Of a stretch of 64,000 nt of DNA, positions 23,148 to 31,330 are shown piece by piece. The stretch is from JAHFUA01 sp963733935 (GTDB lineage: Bacteria > Acidobacteriota > Terriglobia > Terriglobales > Acidobacteriaceae). Both the position numbers and the translations under genes were made by a program. The notes beneath the pieces were generated by a model, which worked only from the letters and a program-made list of their open reading frames with translations, searched no databases and had not been told where the DNA came from. Positions within the stretch are counted from its first letter, which is position 1. Each line of letters starts with the position of its first letter. The stretch covers positions 1 through 64,000 of the forward strand of contig CAVTEQ010000019.1 of assembly GCA_963733935.1 (NCBI GenBank), given 5' to 3'.

Positions 23148-25282
23148 GCCAGACTACCGGCCTTTCTGCGGCTGCGAACCGCGCTGCGGGAAACGGTGGG
23201 AATATCGCGTGCATTCTGGTGGCCTTCGGCGACGGCGATGAGAAACTCCTGCGCGTTGAAGGCGTGGGTGCCGGCCGCAAGTTTCGGCCGCGTGTAGCTG
23301 CCATCGGAGCGCAGCAAGCGTGACTTGGCAGTGTCGCGCAGGTAGGCGTCCAGGATCTCGTTGCGGATGCGTTGCCGCAGCATCGCGTCCTTGACGGGAA
23401 AGGTCGTCTCCACACGCTCATAAAGGTTGCGCGGCATCCAGTCGGCGCTCCCCAGGTAGATCTCCTCTTCGCCGCCATTCGCGAAATAGTAAATGCGGCT
23501 GTGCTCCAGGAAGCGGCCGACGATGCTGCGCACGCGGATGCGATTGCTGACGCCGCGGACCCCGGGCCGCAGCGCGCAGATGCCGCGCACGATCAAGTCG
23601 ATCTCCACTCCCGCCTGCGACGCGCGGTACAGCTCCTGGATGACGTTCTTGTCGAGCAGCGCGTTCATCTTGGCGATGATGCGTGCCGGCCGCCCGCGGC
23701 GGGCATGCTCCGCCTCGCGCGCGATCCACCCCAGAGTCTTCTCGGCGAATCCCAGCGGCGAAACCTGCAGCGGGCCGTACTCCACGTTATCGGTGTAGGC
23801 GGTCAGGAAATTGAAAACGTCATGCACCGCCTTGGTCATCTCCGGATCTGCTGTGAGCAGGCTGAGATCGGTGTAGAAGCGGGCAGTGGTCGGATTGTAG
23901 TTGCCCGTGCCCAGGTGGGCGTAGCTGCGCGCCACGCCATCGGGATCCTTGCGCACCAGCAGCGCCAGCTTGCAATGCGTCTTCAGGCCGACCAGGCCAT
24001 GGAAGACCTGCACGCCGGCGTCCTCCAGGCTCCTGGCCCAGCGGATGTTGGGCGCTTCGTCAAAGCGCGCCTTCAGCTCTACCACCAGCGTGACCTCCTT
24101 CTTGCCGGCGGCGGCCAAGAGCGCTTGCATGATGGAGGAGTGCTCGCTGGTGCGATACAGAGTCTGCTTCATGGAGAGGACGTTGGGGTCCTCGGCGGCC
24201 GCTTCGATGAAAGAGACTACGGTGTCGTAGGAATCGTAAGGGTGGTGCAGCAGGATGTCCCGGCGGCGGATCTCCTCGAATAGATCATGCGAGCCCCGCG
24301 ACAGGTGCAGATGACGGGCGGCGAAGGGCTTGAACTTCAGATCGGGGCGCTCGGTCTCGTCGTAGAGGTACATCAGGCGCGAGAGGTTGACTGGGCCTTC
24401 GGTGCGGAAGACCTGCCACTCCTGAAGGTCGAAGGTGGCGCGCAGGTGTTCGCTGATTTCCGCGCTGGCATCGGCTTCGATCTCCAGCCGCACGGCGTCG
24501 CCTTTGCGGCGATTGTGCAGCTCGGTGCGCACCGTCTCCAGCAGGTTGCGCGATTCTTCCTCATGAAGGTAGAGGTTGCTGTTGCGCGTGATGCGGAAGG
24601 CCGACTCCGAAAGAATGTCGTAGCCGCGATACATCTGTGCGGCGTGCGCCGCCACCAAATCCGCCAGCGCGATGTAATCGCTGGTGCCGTCCTGCGAAGG
24701 CAGGCGCACCAGACGCGGCAGCGCCCGCGGAACCGTGATCACGCCCATATAGGTGACGGCCGCGCGGCGCCTGCGCTTGAGCAGCAGCGCCTGGCAGAGC
24801 GCCTTGTTGATCACCCGCGGGAACGGGTGCGCCGGATCGATGGTCACAGGCGTAAGCAGCGGGTCCAGCTCCCGGTCACGATACTGCTTGACGAAGTCGA
24901 TGGCTTCGCCGTCGAGCTCATGCAGTTTCAAGACCCGTATGCCGCTCTGCGCCAGCGCCGGGCGAAGCTGCGCGTTCCAGCAGCGGTACTGCGCGGTCAC
25001 GAACTCGTGAATGATCCTCGCCAGCTCCTCGGACTCCTCCTGCGGCGTCATGCCGTCGGGACCGGCCTGGACCTTGCCGTCCTCGATCCGTTGCAGCAGG
25101 GAGGCGACCCGCACCTCGAAGAACTCATCGAGATTGCTGGCGGTGATGGCCAGGAACTTGACCCGCTCCAGCACCGGATTGCGCTCGTCCTGCGCTTCTT
25201 CGAGCACGCGGCGGTTGAATGCCATCCACGAGATCTCGCGGTTCTGGAAGTAGGCCGGCTTGTCGATGGAATGGATTGCCAT
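23144..25282 (-). CDS. ppk: Polyphosphate kinase 1
   Basis: About 712 residues, full length for PPK1, which builds polyphosphate from ATP. N-domain: PAYFQNREISWMAFNRRVLE and NLDEFFEVRVASLL. Head domain: PFPRVINKALCQALLLKRRR. Catalytic domains: HHPYDSYDTVVSFIEAAAED, KQTLYRTSEHSSIMQALLAA, YAHLGTGNYNPTTARFYTDL with the autophosphorylated His, and VGRFLEHSRIYYFANGGEEE with the second active His. I use ATG 25282 (MAIHSIDKPAYF); ATG 25300 is an alternative. It heads a two-gene operon with sixA. Two TTxACA half-sites lie just upstream (25314-25330). Confidence 0.95.
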   Translation of the reverse strand: MAIHSIDKPAYFQNREISWMAFNRRVLEEAQDERNPVLERVKFLAITASNLDEFFEVRVASLLQRIEDGKVQAGPDGMTPQEESEELARIIHEFVTAQYRCWNAQLRPALAQSGIRVLKLHELDGEAIDFVKQYRDRELDPLLTPVTIDPAHPFPRVINKALCQALLLKRRRRAAVTYMGVITVPRALPRLVRLPSQDGTSDYIALADLVAAHAAQMYRGYDILSESAFRITRNSNLYLHEEESRNLLETVRTELHNRRKGDAVRLEIEADASAEISEHLRATFDLQEWQVFRTEGPVNLSRLMYLYDETERPDLKFKPFAARHLHLSRGSHDLFEEIRRRDILLHHPYDSYDTVVSFIEAAAEDPNVLSMKQTLYRTSEHSSIMQALLAAAGKKEVTLVVELKARFDEAPNIRWARSLEDAGVQVFHGLVGLKTHCKLALLVRKDPDGVARSYAHLGTGNYNPTTARFYTDLSLLTADPEMTKAVHDVFNFLTAYTDNVEYGPLQVSPLGFAEKTLGWIAREAEHARRGRPARIIAKMNALLDKNVIQELYRASQAGVEIDLIVRGICALRPGVRGVSNRIRVRSIVGRFLEHSRIYYFANGGEEEIYLGSADWMPRNLYERVETTFPVKDAMLRQRIRNEILDAYLRDTAKSRLLRSDGSYTRPKLAAGTHAFNAQEFLIAVAEGHQNARDIPTVSRSAVRSRRKAGSLA

Positions 25283-25313
25283 CAGGAAAACGCCCGCCAT
25301 GCTAACGGGGCAT

Positions 25314-25330
25314 TGTTAACGTATTGTAAA
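25314..25330 (-). promoter_or_regulatory. PhoP-box-like direct repeat before ppk
   Basis: Minus strand TTTACA-N5-TTAACA, 11-base periodicity, matching the Bacillus PhoP half-site consensus TT(A/T)ACA. It lies 14-30 bases before ATG 25300. Function inferred from motif and context. Confidence 0.4.
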
Positions 25331-25572
25331 CGTCGCGGCCGGCCCGGGCACAGGCGCCGACAGGTTTTTTGATCGGCGGAGAACCTTTCCCAGCCTTCGA
25401 TTCACGACATATTCATGCACCCGCAATCTTGCTGCAACATGCCGCGGGCAAGCTGGCCACACTTGGATGCTTTCCCGCCGGAAAGCAAAGGCAGACCCGG
25501 GACGACCGTGCGCGTTCTGGGCTGCCTCCTTTATTTGTAGAGTGCCGAACCGGCGCTGTTGGCTCGGCAGAA
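25331..25572. other. Divergent intergenic region, ppk / STAS gene
   Basis: With the flanking boxes, 322 bases separate the divergent ppk and STAS genes. I see no gene here; the two PhoP-like direct repeats occupy its two ends. Confidence 0.4.
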
Positions 25573-25589
25573 TTAACACGACATTAACA
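25573..25589 (+). promoter_or_regulatory. PhoP-box-like direct repeat before the STAS gene
   Basis: TTAACA-N5-TTAACA (period 11). A TACAAT -10-like hexamer follows at 25610-25615, so the repeat overlaps the -35 position, as at PhoP-activated promoters. The implied transcript would start almost at the ATG (25623). Confidence 0.45.
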
Positions 25590-25622
25590 AACACGGGTGA
25601 GCCCGCGCGTACAATCCCGCCC

Positions 25623-26000
25623 ATGCCAGATGACCCCTTGCGTGTGGAAAATATGGCGGGTTCGCGCGATGGATGCCAGATCTTGCGCTTGACCGGGCCG
25701 CTGACTTTGGCCAATCTCTTCGGCTTTCAAAACCTGATCCGCTCCGAAAAAGCGCCCGCGACCATCGTCGACCTGACCGCCGTTCCCTACATCGACTCGG
25801 CGGGCATCGGGGCCTTGCTGGGGGCGCACGTCTCGCGTCAAAAGGAAGGACGTTCGCTGGCGCTGGTGGGCGTTAACCAGCGGGTAAAAAACGCGCTGGA
25901 GATCACCCATGTTTGGCAATTTTTCGCTGTATTCCCCTCGGTTGCCGAGGCAGAAAGCGCGGTGCCACAGGGCGGAGCGGGATCGGCCAGCCGCGCCTGA
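25623..26000 (+). CDS. STAS-domain anti-sigma factor antagonist
   Basis: 125 residues, one STAS domain (RLTGPLTLANLFGFQNLIRS, then IVDLTAVPYIDSAGIGALLG). The Ser in YIDSAGIG (residue 59) is the usual phosphorylation site of SpoIIAA-like antagonists, which bind anti-sigma kinases when unphosphorylated. No kinase or phosphatase partner lies nearby. The start ATG 25623 is selected because the frame upstream lacks domain sequence and the promoter-like elements end there. The C-terminal 15 residues are Gly/Ala/Ser-rich. Confidence 0.9.
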   Translation: MPDDPLRVENMAGSRDGCQILRLTGPLTLANLFGFQNLIRSEKAPATIVDLTAVPYIDSAGIGALLGAHVSRQKEGRSLALVGVNQRVKNALEITHVWQFFAVFPSVAEAESAVPQGGAGSASRA

Positions 26001-26021
26001 GCCACCCGCGCAGCGCTCTAC

Positions 26022-26459
26022 TTATTTGAGCGCCTTATCCAGAATAGTTGTGACGGCGTCTTCCTGGACTTCGCCGGCGGCGTTGTAAACCGCATTGCCG
26101 GAACGATCCAATACCACCACGTGCGGAATCGAGCCGGTGAAGTACTTCTTCACCAGTTCCGTCTGGGCGGGAGATTGCTTGCGGTCCAGGTCGATCACCA
26201 CGAACTGCACCCGGCCCTGGTATTGGCGGTAGAGATCCACGGAGCGGCGAGCCTGCCGCTTGGAATTGAATCAACCCTCGCCATAAATAATGATGTAGTT
26301 CGGCTTGCCGGCGCTGGCGCCGTCTTCCATATGGTCGCCGGTGATCAGGGGCCCGTCTTGGCTGTCGCTGGTGTAGTCCAGGTGAGAATTTAGTTTTAGG
26401 TTGTCTGCGGCCCAGAGCGGCGTTGCCAGCAGCATCAGGACGAGTAAAATCCGGCGCAT
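26022..26459 (-). CDS. Secreted thioredoxin-fold protein, probable selenoprotein (in-frame TGA = Sec63)
   Basis: One continuous minus-strand frame of 145 codons is interrupted only by TGA at 26271-26273. Before it: a signal peptide (MRRILLVLMLLATPLWA) and GKPNYIIIYGEG; after it: FNSKRQARRSVDLYRQYQGR, VQFVVIDLDRKQSP, FTGSIPHVVVLDRSGNAVYN and an Ala/Lys end. This is a thioredoxin fold: strand, redox site, helix, strand, cis-Pro (IPHVVV). The TGA occupies the first redox position, giving U-x-x-S. A SECIS-like hairpin follows directly (26234-26272). It lies 43 bases after an FGE-like gene on the same strand. Alternatives are a Cys-to-stop substitution or a base error. Confidence 0.7.
26234..26272 (-). 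promoter_or_regulatory. Putative bacterial SECIS element
   Basis: Starting within the UGA, GATTC (26272-26268) pairs with GGATC (26238-26234); after an internal loop, AGCGGC (26260-26255) pairs with GCCGCT (26248-26243) around loop AGGCTC. The apical loop begins 16 bases after the UGA and has G at its second base. These match published bacterial SECIS rules (16-37 base spacing, 4-16 bp upper stem, 3-14 base loop, early G). Confidence 0.6.
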
Positions 26460-26502
26460 CGTTTCCTCCGTGCTTAATCAGTGTGTCACCAAGACGTACG
26501 CA

Positions 26503-27202
26503 TTAGCCGGCTGATTGGATGTGCGAGCCGGGGCTGCGCGCCACCCGAAAGCCGTAATCCGCATATTGAAATTGCGGAGGAATACTGGACCGCGCGGAGC
26601 AGCGCGCGATCTTGATGTGGTGCCGCCACGAGCCTCCGCGCGAAGACTTCCGGTCACCGCTCGCCGGCCCCTGCGGATTGCGCTCGGGAGAGTGCGAGTA
26701 GTAATCCGCCTGAAACCAGTCGCTGCACCACTCGTGCACGTTCTCGCACATCTCGTATAGGCCGTACGCGTTCGGCCCCGAGCGCCGCACCGGCTCCGGC
26801 CCGCTCTTCCACAGCTCCGCGTAATGGGGCCGCGATTGCGGCGGATCGTCACCCCACGGAAACAGCTTGCCCTCGCCGCCGCCGCGTGCCGCACGCTCCC
26901 ACTCGGCTTCGCTCGGCAGCCGATAATGCGCACCCGTGATCTCAGACAGCCATTCGCAATAGGCGATTGCCTCGAACCACGAGATGGCCGTGACCGGCTG
27001 CTCAGGATGGTTGAAGTTGGGATCGTTCCAGGTGGGCGGCGACGGACGAAGGGTCGCGTCAAGAAACTCTCGCGTATTCCGCAACCGTGACCTGTGTTTC
27101 CGCAATCGCGAACGAATCCACCCATACACGATGCACGGGCCGCTCCACATCCTGCCCGGCATCGCAGCCCATCTCAAACCAGCCCGTGGGAATCTCGATC
27201 AT
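26503..27202 (-). CDS. Formylglycine-generating-enzyme-like (SUMF1/FGE-sulfatase) protein, frameshifted
   Basis: The first part, MIEIPTGWFEMGCDAGQDVE through QVTVAEYA, is followed after a small frameshift near 27080 by EFLDATLRPSPPTWNDPNFN, VTAISWFEAIAYCEWLSEIT, YRLPSEAEWERAARGGGEGK, GLYEMCENVHEWCSDWF and YGFRVARS. These are standard FGE-sulfatase signatures. Family members oxidise Cys to formylglycine or carry out related reactions; the catalytic Cys pair of true FGE is not obvious here (only ARCSARSS), so a different substrate is likely. Start taken at 27202; ATG 27265 is possible. It precedes the selenoprotein-like gene on the same strand by 43 bases. Confidence 0.8.
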
Positions 27203-27279
27203 CTTCGCCTCGCAGCGGAAGATGGCCAGTTGCGTTGCCGGCGTTGGAACTCGGATCCAAGGCACGCCACGATTGTAGC

Positions 27280-27321
27280 GCCGGCGTCCCGCCGGCTGTC
27301 GCGCGGGCGTCTCGCCCGCGC
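27280..27321. repeat. REP-like double hairpin
   Basis: GCCGGC-GTCCC-GCCGGC (27280-27296) and GCGCGGGCG-TCT-CGCCCGCGC (27301-27321) between divergent genes. The wording is of the GC-rich intergenic repeats common in Acidobacteriota. Confidence 0.6.
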
Positions 27322-27372
27322 AAATTCCGCGAGTCGATGGGATTCGGATTTATACTGCCGGGTCGGACTCCT

Positions 27373-30222
27373 ATGGTTTCGCACGCCAGCCTCGAACGCG
27401 AGCTCCGCCGGGTCATCGAGGGCGAGGTCCGCTTCGACCGCGGAACTGCCGCCATCTACTCGACCGACGCTTCGAACTACCGCCAGGTGCCGGTCGGCGT
27501 GGTGATCCCCCGACATGAAGAAGACGTTGTGCGCGCCGTGCGACTGGCGCGGGAGAATGCCGTCCCCATCCTGGCGCGCGGCGGCGGCACGAGTCTCTCA
27601 GGGCAGACCTGCAACACCGCTCTGGTCCTGGATTTTTCCAAGTACATGAATGCGATCCAGCACATCGATCGCAACCTTGGGCTGGCGGTGGTGCAGCCCG
27701 GGGTCGTGCAGTCGCACCTGAACACCGCACTCGCGCCCTATGGGCTGTTCTTTGCTCCCGATCCCGCTACCAAGGACCGCTGCACCATCGGAGGGATGCT
27801 GGGCAACAACTCCTGCGGCGCGCACTCCGCCGCTTACGGCAAGAGTTCGGAGAACCTGCTCGCGCTCGATGTTCTGCTTTACGACGGCACGCGGCTGAAG
27901 CTGGGACCGGTGAGCGACGCGGAGTTCGACGCCACGGTTTCCGCCGGAGGCCGCACCGCCGACCTCTACCAGCAACTTCGCGGCATCACCGCGCGCTACG
28001 GCGACCTGGTGCGCTCACGGTTTCCCAAAATTCCGCGCCGCGTCTCCGGCTACAACCTCGACGAGCTGCTGCCGGAGAACGGCTTCAACCTGGCGCGCGC
28101 GCTGGTCGGTTCCGAGGGGACGCTGGGCATCACGCTGAGCGCGACGGTGAGGGCGGTGCCGCGTCCCAAGCAACTGGTTCTGGTGACGCTCGGGTTCTCG
28201 GACATCTATGTCGCCGCCGATTCTGTGCCGTGGATCCTCAAGCACCATCCCGAGGCCCTGGAGGGATTCGACCAGCAGCTCGTCGAATTTGGCAAGATCA
28301 AGGGACTGGAAGCCATCCGGCTGTTGCCGTCCGGCTGCGCATTCCTGATCGTCGAGCTCGGCGGTGCCACGCTCGATGAAGCTCGCGGACGCGGCGAAGC
28401 CCTGATGCAGCAAGCGAAGCGCATGCCGGTCTGCACCGGCTCGACGCTGCTCACGGATCCCATCGAGCGCGACTCGGTATGGCGGCTGCGCGAGTCCGGA
28501 TTGGGTGCCGGCGCCGCTCGTCCCGGATTCCCGCGCACCTGGCCCGGCGCCGAAGATGTCGCAGTCGCGCCCGCCAAGCTGGGCGCCTATCTGCGCCGCT
28601 TCACCAAGCTGCTGGATAAGCGGCAACTGCGCGTTTCCATCTATTACGGGCACTTCGGCGAAGGCTGCGTTCACTGCCGCGTCAGCTTCGACCTGATGAG
28701 CCCGGAAGGCATCGCCATTTTCCGCGCGACCATGGAGGAACTCGGTGACCTGGTCGGCGAATTCGGCGGCTCCATCTCCGGCGAGCACGGCGATGGCATC
28801 GGCCGCTCCGAGCTGCTGCCCAGAATGTTTGGATCGGAGATGATCGGCGCCTTCGGCGAGTTCAAACGCGCCTTCGATCCAGACTGGCGCTTGAATCCCG
28901 GCAGCATCGTCCAGCCGCATCCGCTGGATTCGCACCTGAAATTAGGACCGAACTATCGCCCGCTGCAGATCGCCACTCACTTCGACTTCAGCGCGGATGG
29001 CGGCCTTGCCGGAGCGGCGCTGCGATGCGTGGGCGTGGGCAAATGCCGCAAGACAGACGCCGGCACCATGTGCCCGTCCTACATGGCGACTCGCGAAGAG
29101 TTGCACTCAACCCGCGGCCGCGCTCGCGTGCTCTTCGAAGCCCTGAATGGAGGCCTGCCCGGCGGCTTCACCGATGAGGCGATGCACGAGGCCCTCGACC
29201 TCTGCCTCTCCTGCAAGAGCTGCAAAACGGAATGCCCCGCAGCGGTCGATATGGCGATGTACAAAGCCGAATTCCTCTCCCACTATCACCAGCAGCATCG
29301 GCGGCCGCTGATTGCGCACGCGCTCGGCAGAATCAACGAGTGGGCAGCACTCGCGTCTCGCGCGCCTAGTTTGGTGAACTCGCTCTCGCATTCGTTTCTG
29401 GCGCGTCCGCTAAAGCGCGCCTTGGGGATTCACCCCAAACGCGACTTGCCGCGCTTCGCCAAGCAAACTTTTCGCACATGGTTCGGCGGTCGCAATGGGG
29501 CCGGCGACTCGCGGCCGGAAGTCGTCCTTTTCCCGGACACGTTCAATAACTTCTACGATCCGGAAGTTGCCATCGCAGGAACGCGCGTTCTCGAAAGCGC
29601 CGGCTTCCGCGTGACCATCCCGGCTACGCAGATATGCTGCGGCCGTCCGCTCTACGACCAAGGGATGCTGGATGTGGCCAAAGAACGCCTGCGTGAATGC
29701 ATGCGCGTGCTCGGTCCGTACGTCGAGCGCGGAGTGCCGATCGTGGGTCTCGAGCCGGGATGCATTCTGACCTTCCGCGACGAACTACCTCGGCTTTTCC
29801 CCAGCGACCCGGTTGCGCAGGCGCTGGCGAAGGCCACGTTCATGCTCGATGAGTTCCTGGTACGCCACGCGCCCGCGTACTCGCCACCGACGCGTAATGG
29901 CCACGCTTTGCTCCACGGCCACTGCCACCAGAAGGCAATCTCCGGCTTGAAGCACGAGACGGCGCTGCTGGGGCGGGTCAGTGGATTGCAGTTAGAAGTC
30001 CTTGACGCGGGATGTTGCGGACTGGCCGGCGCCTTCGGCTACGAAGCCGATCACTACGAGATCTCGAAGACCCTGGCGGAGCGCGTCCTGGTACCGGCGA
30101 TCCAGCGTAGCAAGCCCGGCACCATCGTCATCAGCGATGGATTCTCCTGCCGCTCGCAGGTTCGGCACTTCTGTCCCGAGGCGCGCGTGGTGCATCTGGC
30201 ACAGGTTCTCGATCAGGTCTAA
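27373..30222 (+). CDS. FAD-linked oxidase fused to Fe-S/CCG domains (D-2-hydroxyacid dehydrogenase type)
   Basis: About 949 residues from ATG 27373 (MVSHASLERELRRVIEGEV). Residues 40-260 are the FAD-binding PCMH domain (PILARGGGTSLSGQTCN, GMLGNNSCGAHSAAYGKSSE). Residues 270-530 are the oxidase C-terminal domain (YYGHFGEGCVHCRVSFDLM, GGSISGEHGDGIGRSELL). A ferredoxin-like segment follows (CVGVGKCRKTDAGTMCPSY, CLSCKSCKTECPAAVDMAMY: two 4Fe-4S sites), then two Cys-rich CCG domains (QICCGRPLYDQGM, LEPGCILTFRDELP, HGHCHQKAI, DAGCCGLAGAFGYE). This is the YdiJ/GlcD-GlpC-fusion architecture, oxidising a D-2-hydroxyacid and passing electrons to the quinone pool. The substrate is not determinable. Confidence 0.92.
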   Translation: MVSHASLERELRRVIEGEVRFDRGTAAIYSTDASNYRQVPVGVVIPRHEEDVVRAVRLARENAVPILARGGGTSLSGQTCNTALVLDFSKYMNAIQHIDRNLGLAVVQPGVVQSHLNTALAPYGLFFAPDPATKDRCTIGGMLGNNSCGAHSAAYGKSSENLLALDVLLYDGTRLKLGPVSDAEFDATVSAGGRTADLYQQLRGITARYGDLVRSRFPKIPRRVSGYNLDELLPENGFNLARALVGSEGTLGITLSATVRAVPRPKQLVLVTLGFSDIYVAADSVPWILKHHPEALEGFDQQLVEFGKIKGLEAIRLLPSGCAFLIVELGGATLDEARGRGEALMQQAKRMPVCTGSTLLTDPIERDSVWRLRESGLGAGAARPGFPRTWPGAEDVAVAPAKLGAYLRRFTKLLDKRQLRVSIYYGHFGEGCVHCRVSFDLMSPEGIAIFRATMEELGDLVGEFGGSISGEHGDGIGRSELLPRMFGSEMIGAFGEFKRAFDPDWRLNPGSIVQPHPLDSHLKLGPNYRPLQIATHFDFSADGGLAGAALRCVGVGKCRKTDAGTMCPSYMATREELHSTRGRARVLFEALNGGLPGGFTDEAMHEALDLCLSCKSCKTECPAAVDMAMYKAEFLSHYHQQHRRPLIAHALGRINEWAALASRAPSLVNSLSHSFLARPLKRALGIHPKRDLPRFAKQTFRTWFGGRNGAGDSRPEVVLFPDTFNNFYDPEVAIAGTRVLESAGFRVTIPATQICCGRPLYDQGMLDVAKERLRECMRVLGPYVERGVPIVGLEPGCILTFRDELPRLFPSDPVAQALAKATFMLDEFLVRHAPAYSPPTRNGHALLHGHCHQKAISGLKHETALLGRVSGLQLEVLDAGCCGLAGAFGYEADHYEISKTLAERVLVPAIQRSKPGTIVISDGFSCRSQVRHFCPEARVVHLAQVLDQV

Positions 30223-30230
30223 ACAAATCC

Positions 30231-30266
30231 CCGCCCTTGGCAAAACCGGCCAAGGGTGGGGCACCC
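30231..30266. repeat. Dispersed hairpin repeat, copy A
   Basis: CCCTTGG-N9-CCAAGGG with flanks, starting 8 bases after the oxidase stop codon. Almost the same sequence, in opposite orientation, occurs at 46527-46566 after another stop codon. Confidence 0.7.
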
Positions 30267-30298
30267 GCGGCTCGGTGGGGCGCCCGCTGATAAATTAC

Positions 30299-31022
30299 TT
30301 AAGCGAAAACCTTCTCGGTCTGGGGCGCGGCGACCACGTGTTCGCTTTTGTCAGGAAAGAAGATGCGGACGGTGGGCGTGCCGCGCGGCTTGATCTCGCC
30401 GCCGGCGAGGTCGAGCGGCACGTCGTGTCCGGGATAGAGCACCGCGCCGGATGTTCTCAGTCGCTCGATTGACCGCACCGCTTCGGCCTCGTTCCACCAG
30501 GGCGGGGAAAGCTTGCCTTGCAGATCCCAGCGGCTCTTGAGCGCGTCTCCGCACAGGATCGCATCCCTCGGCCGCCAGCGCGATGGCGCCCGGTGTGTGT
30601 CCGGGGACATGAAGCAGCGTCAGTTCGGGCGCAAGGGCGATCTCATCGCCCGAGACCACGCGCACCCGGCGCTCGGCCCGCAGCGCCTGGGAGTGGAAGC
30701 GCAAGATCGCGCCATCCGCCTCGGGCGACGCTGCATAGGCCAGCTCGCGCTCGTGCACTACGATCTCTGCTTTGGGGAAGACGTCCCAGTTCGCGGCGTG
30801 GTCGAAGTGCAGGTGGCTGAGGATCACCAAGTCGAGCGACTCGGGCGAGATGCCGCGCTCGGCGAGCTTCGCCACGACTACCGCGCGTTCGTTGTAGCCG
30901 GCGGTGTCAAAGAGTATGCGTTCGCCTTTGGTTGTTGTGACCAGATAGCAACCGCTCCAGCCCAGGTATCCGCGCTCGCTACGGCCCGGAAAACCGCCTA
31001 ACAGAATCGTGATCTCTGCCAT
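30299..31022 (-). CDS. Metallo-beta-lactamase-fold hydrolase, frameshifted
   Basis: From ATG 31022 (MAEITILLGGFPGRSERGYL): metal motif LVILSHLHFDHAANWD (HxHxDH), third His in LLHVPGHTPGAIALAA. After a small shift near 30575 the frame continues DAILCGDALKSRWDLQGKLS (metal-bridging Asp), EAEAVRSIERLRTSGAVLYP, GHDVPL (last His) and a tail ending at 30299. The architecture is that of quorum-quenching or lactonase-like MBL hydrolases, but the substrate is not determinable. About 240 residues after repair, normal length. The frameshift is likely a sequencing indel. Confidence 0.8.
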
Positions 31023-31042
31023 TGGACCCTCCCAGCTACTAC

Positions 31043-31321
31043 TCAATCTTGCCAAAAGCTCCCCGCCCACCATCGCTTCACGAGGAACGCCTCCAAGCCG
31101 ATGGCTGCCAGAGCGACCGCGCACACTAGCCACATGCGCCATATGATTGATGCGGCAACGAAACAGACCAAGACGAAGACCGATACCACCTGCCAGAAGA
31201 TAGCTCCGCCCTTGTAGCCGTGTGCTTTATCCTGCCGACTGCTGAGTAGGCAGATGCCAGACAAAAGGAGCATGGTTAATATCGGATGTACCGACAAGAA
31301 ATCGAGAATCCGTCCGATCAT
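31043..31321 (-). CDS. Small membrane protein
   Basis: 92 residues with three likely membrane segments: VHPILTMLLLSGICLL (11-26), IFWQVVSVFVLVCFVAASII (about 41-60) and LVCAVALAAIGLEAFLV (about 65-81). A conserved charged loop (SSRQDKAHGYKG) lies between the first two. No family recognised. It lies between the MBL and the amidohydrolase on the same strand, 9 bases from the latter's stop, and is likely in the same transcript. Confidence 0.55.
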   Translation of the reverse strand: MIGRILDFLSVHPILTMLLLSGICLLSSRQDKAHGYKGGAIFWQVVSVFVLVCFVAASIIWRMWLVCAVALAAIGLEAFLVKRWWAGSFWQD

Positions 31322-31330
31322 AGAACTGTT

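Noticed and set aside
26022..26240. Separate gene starting at GTG 26240
   Set aside because: It would lack the first strand and redox site of the thioredoxin fold; the frame is continuous with the upstream part apart from the TGA.
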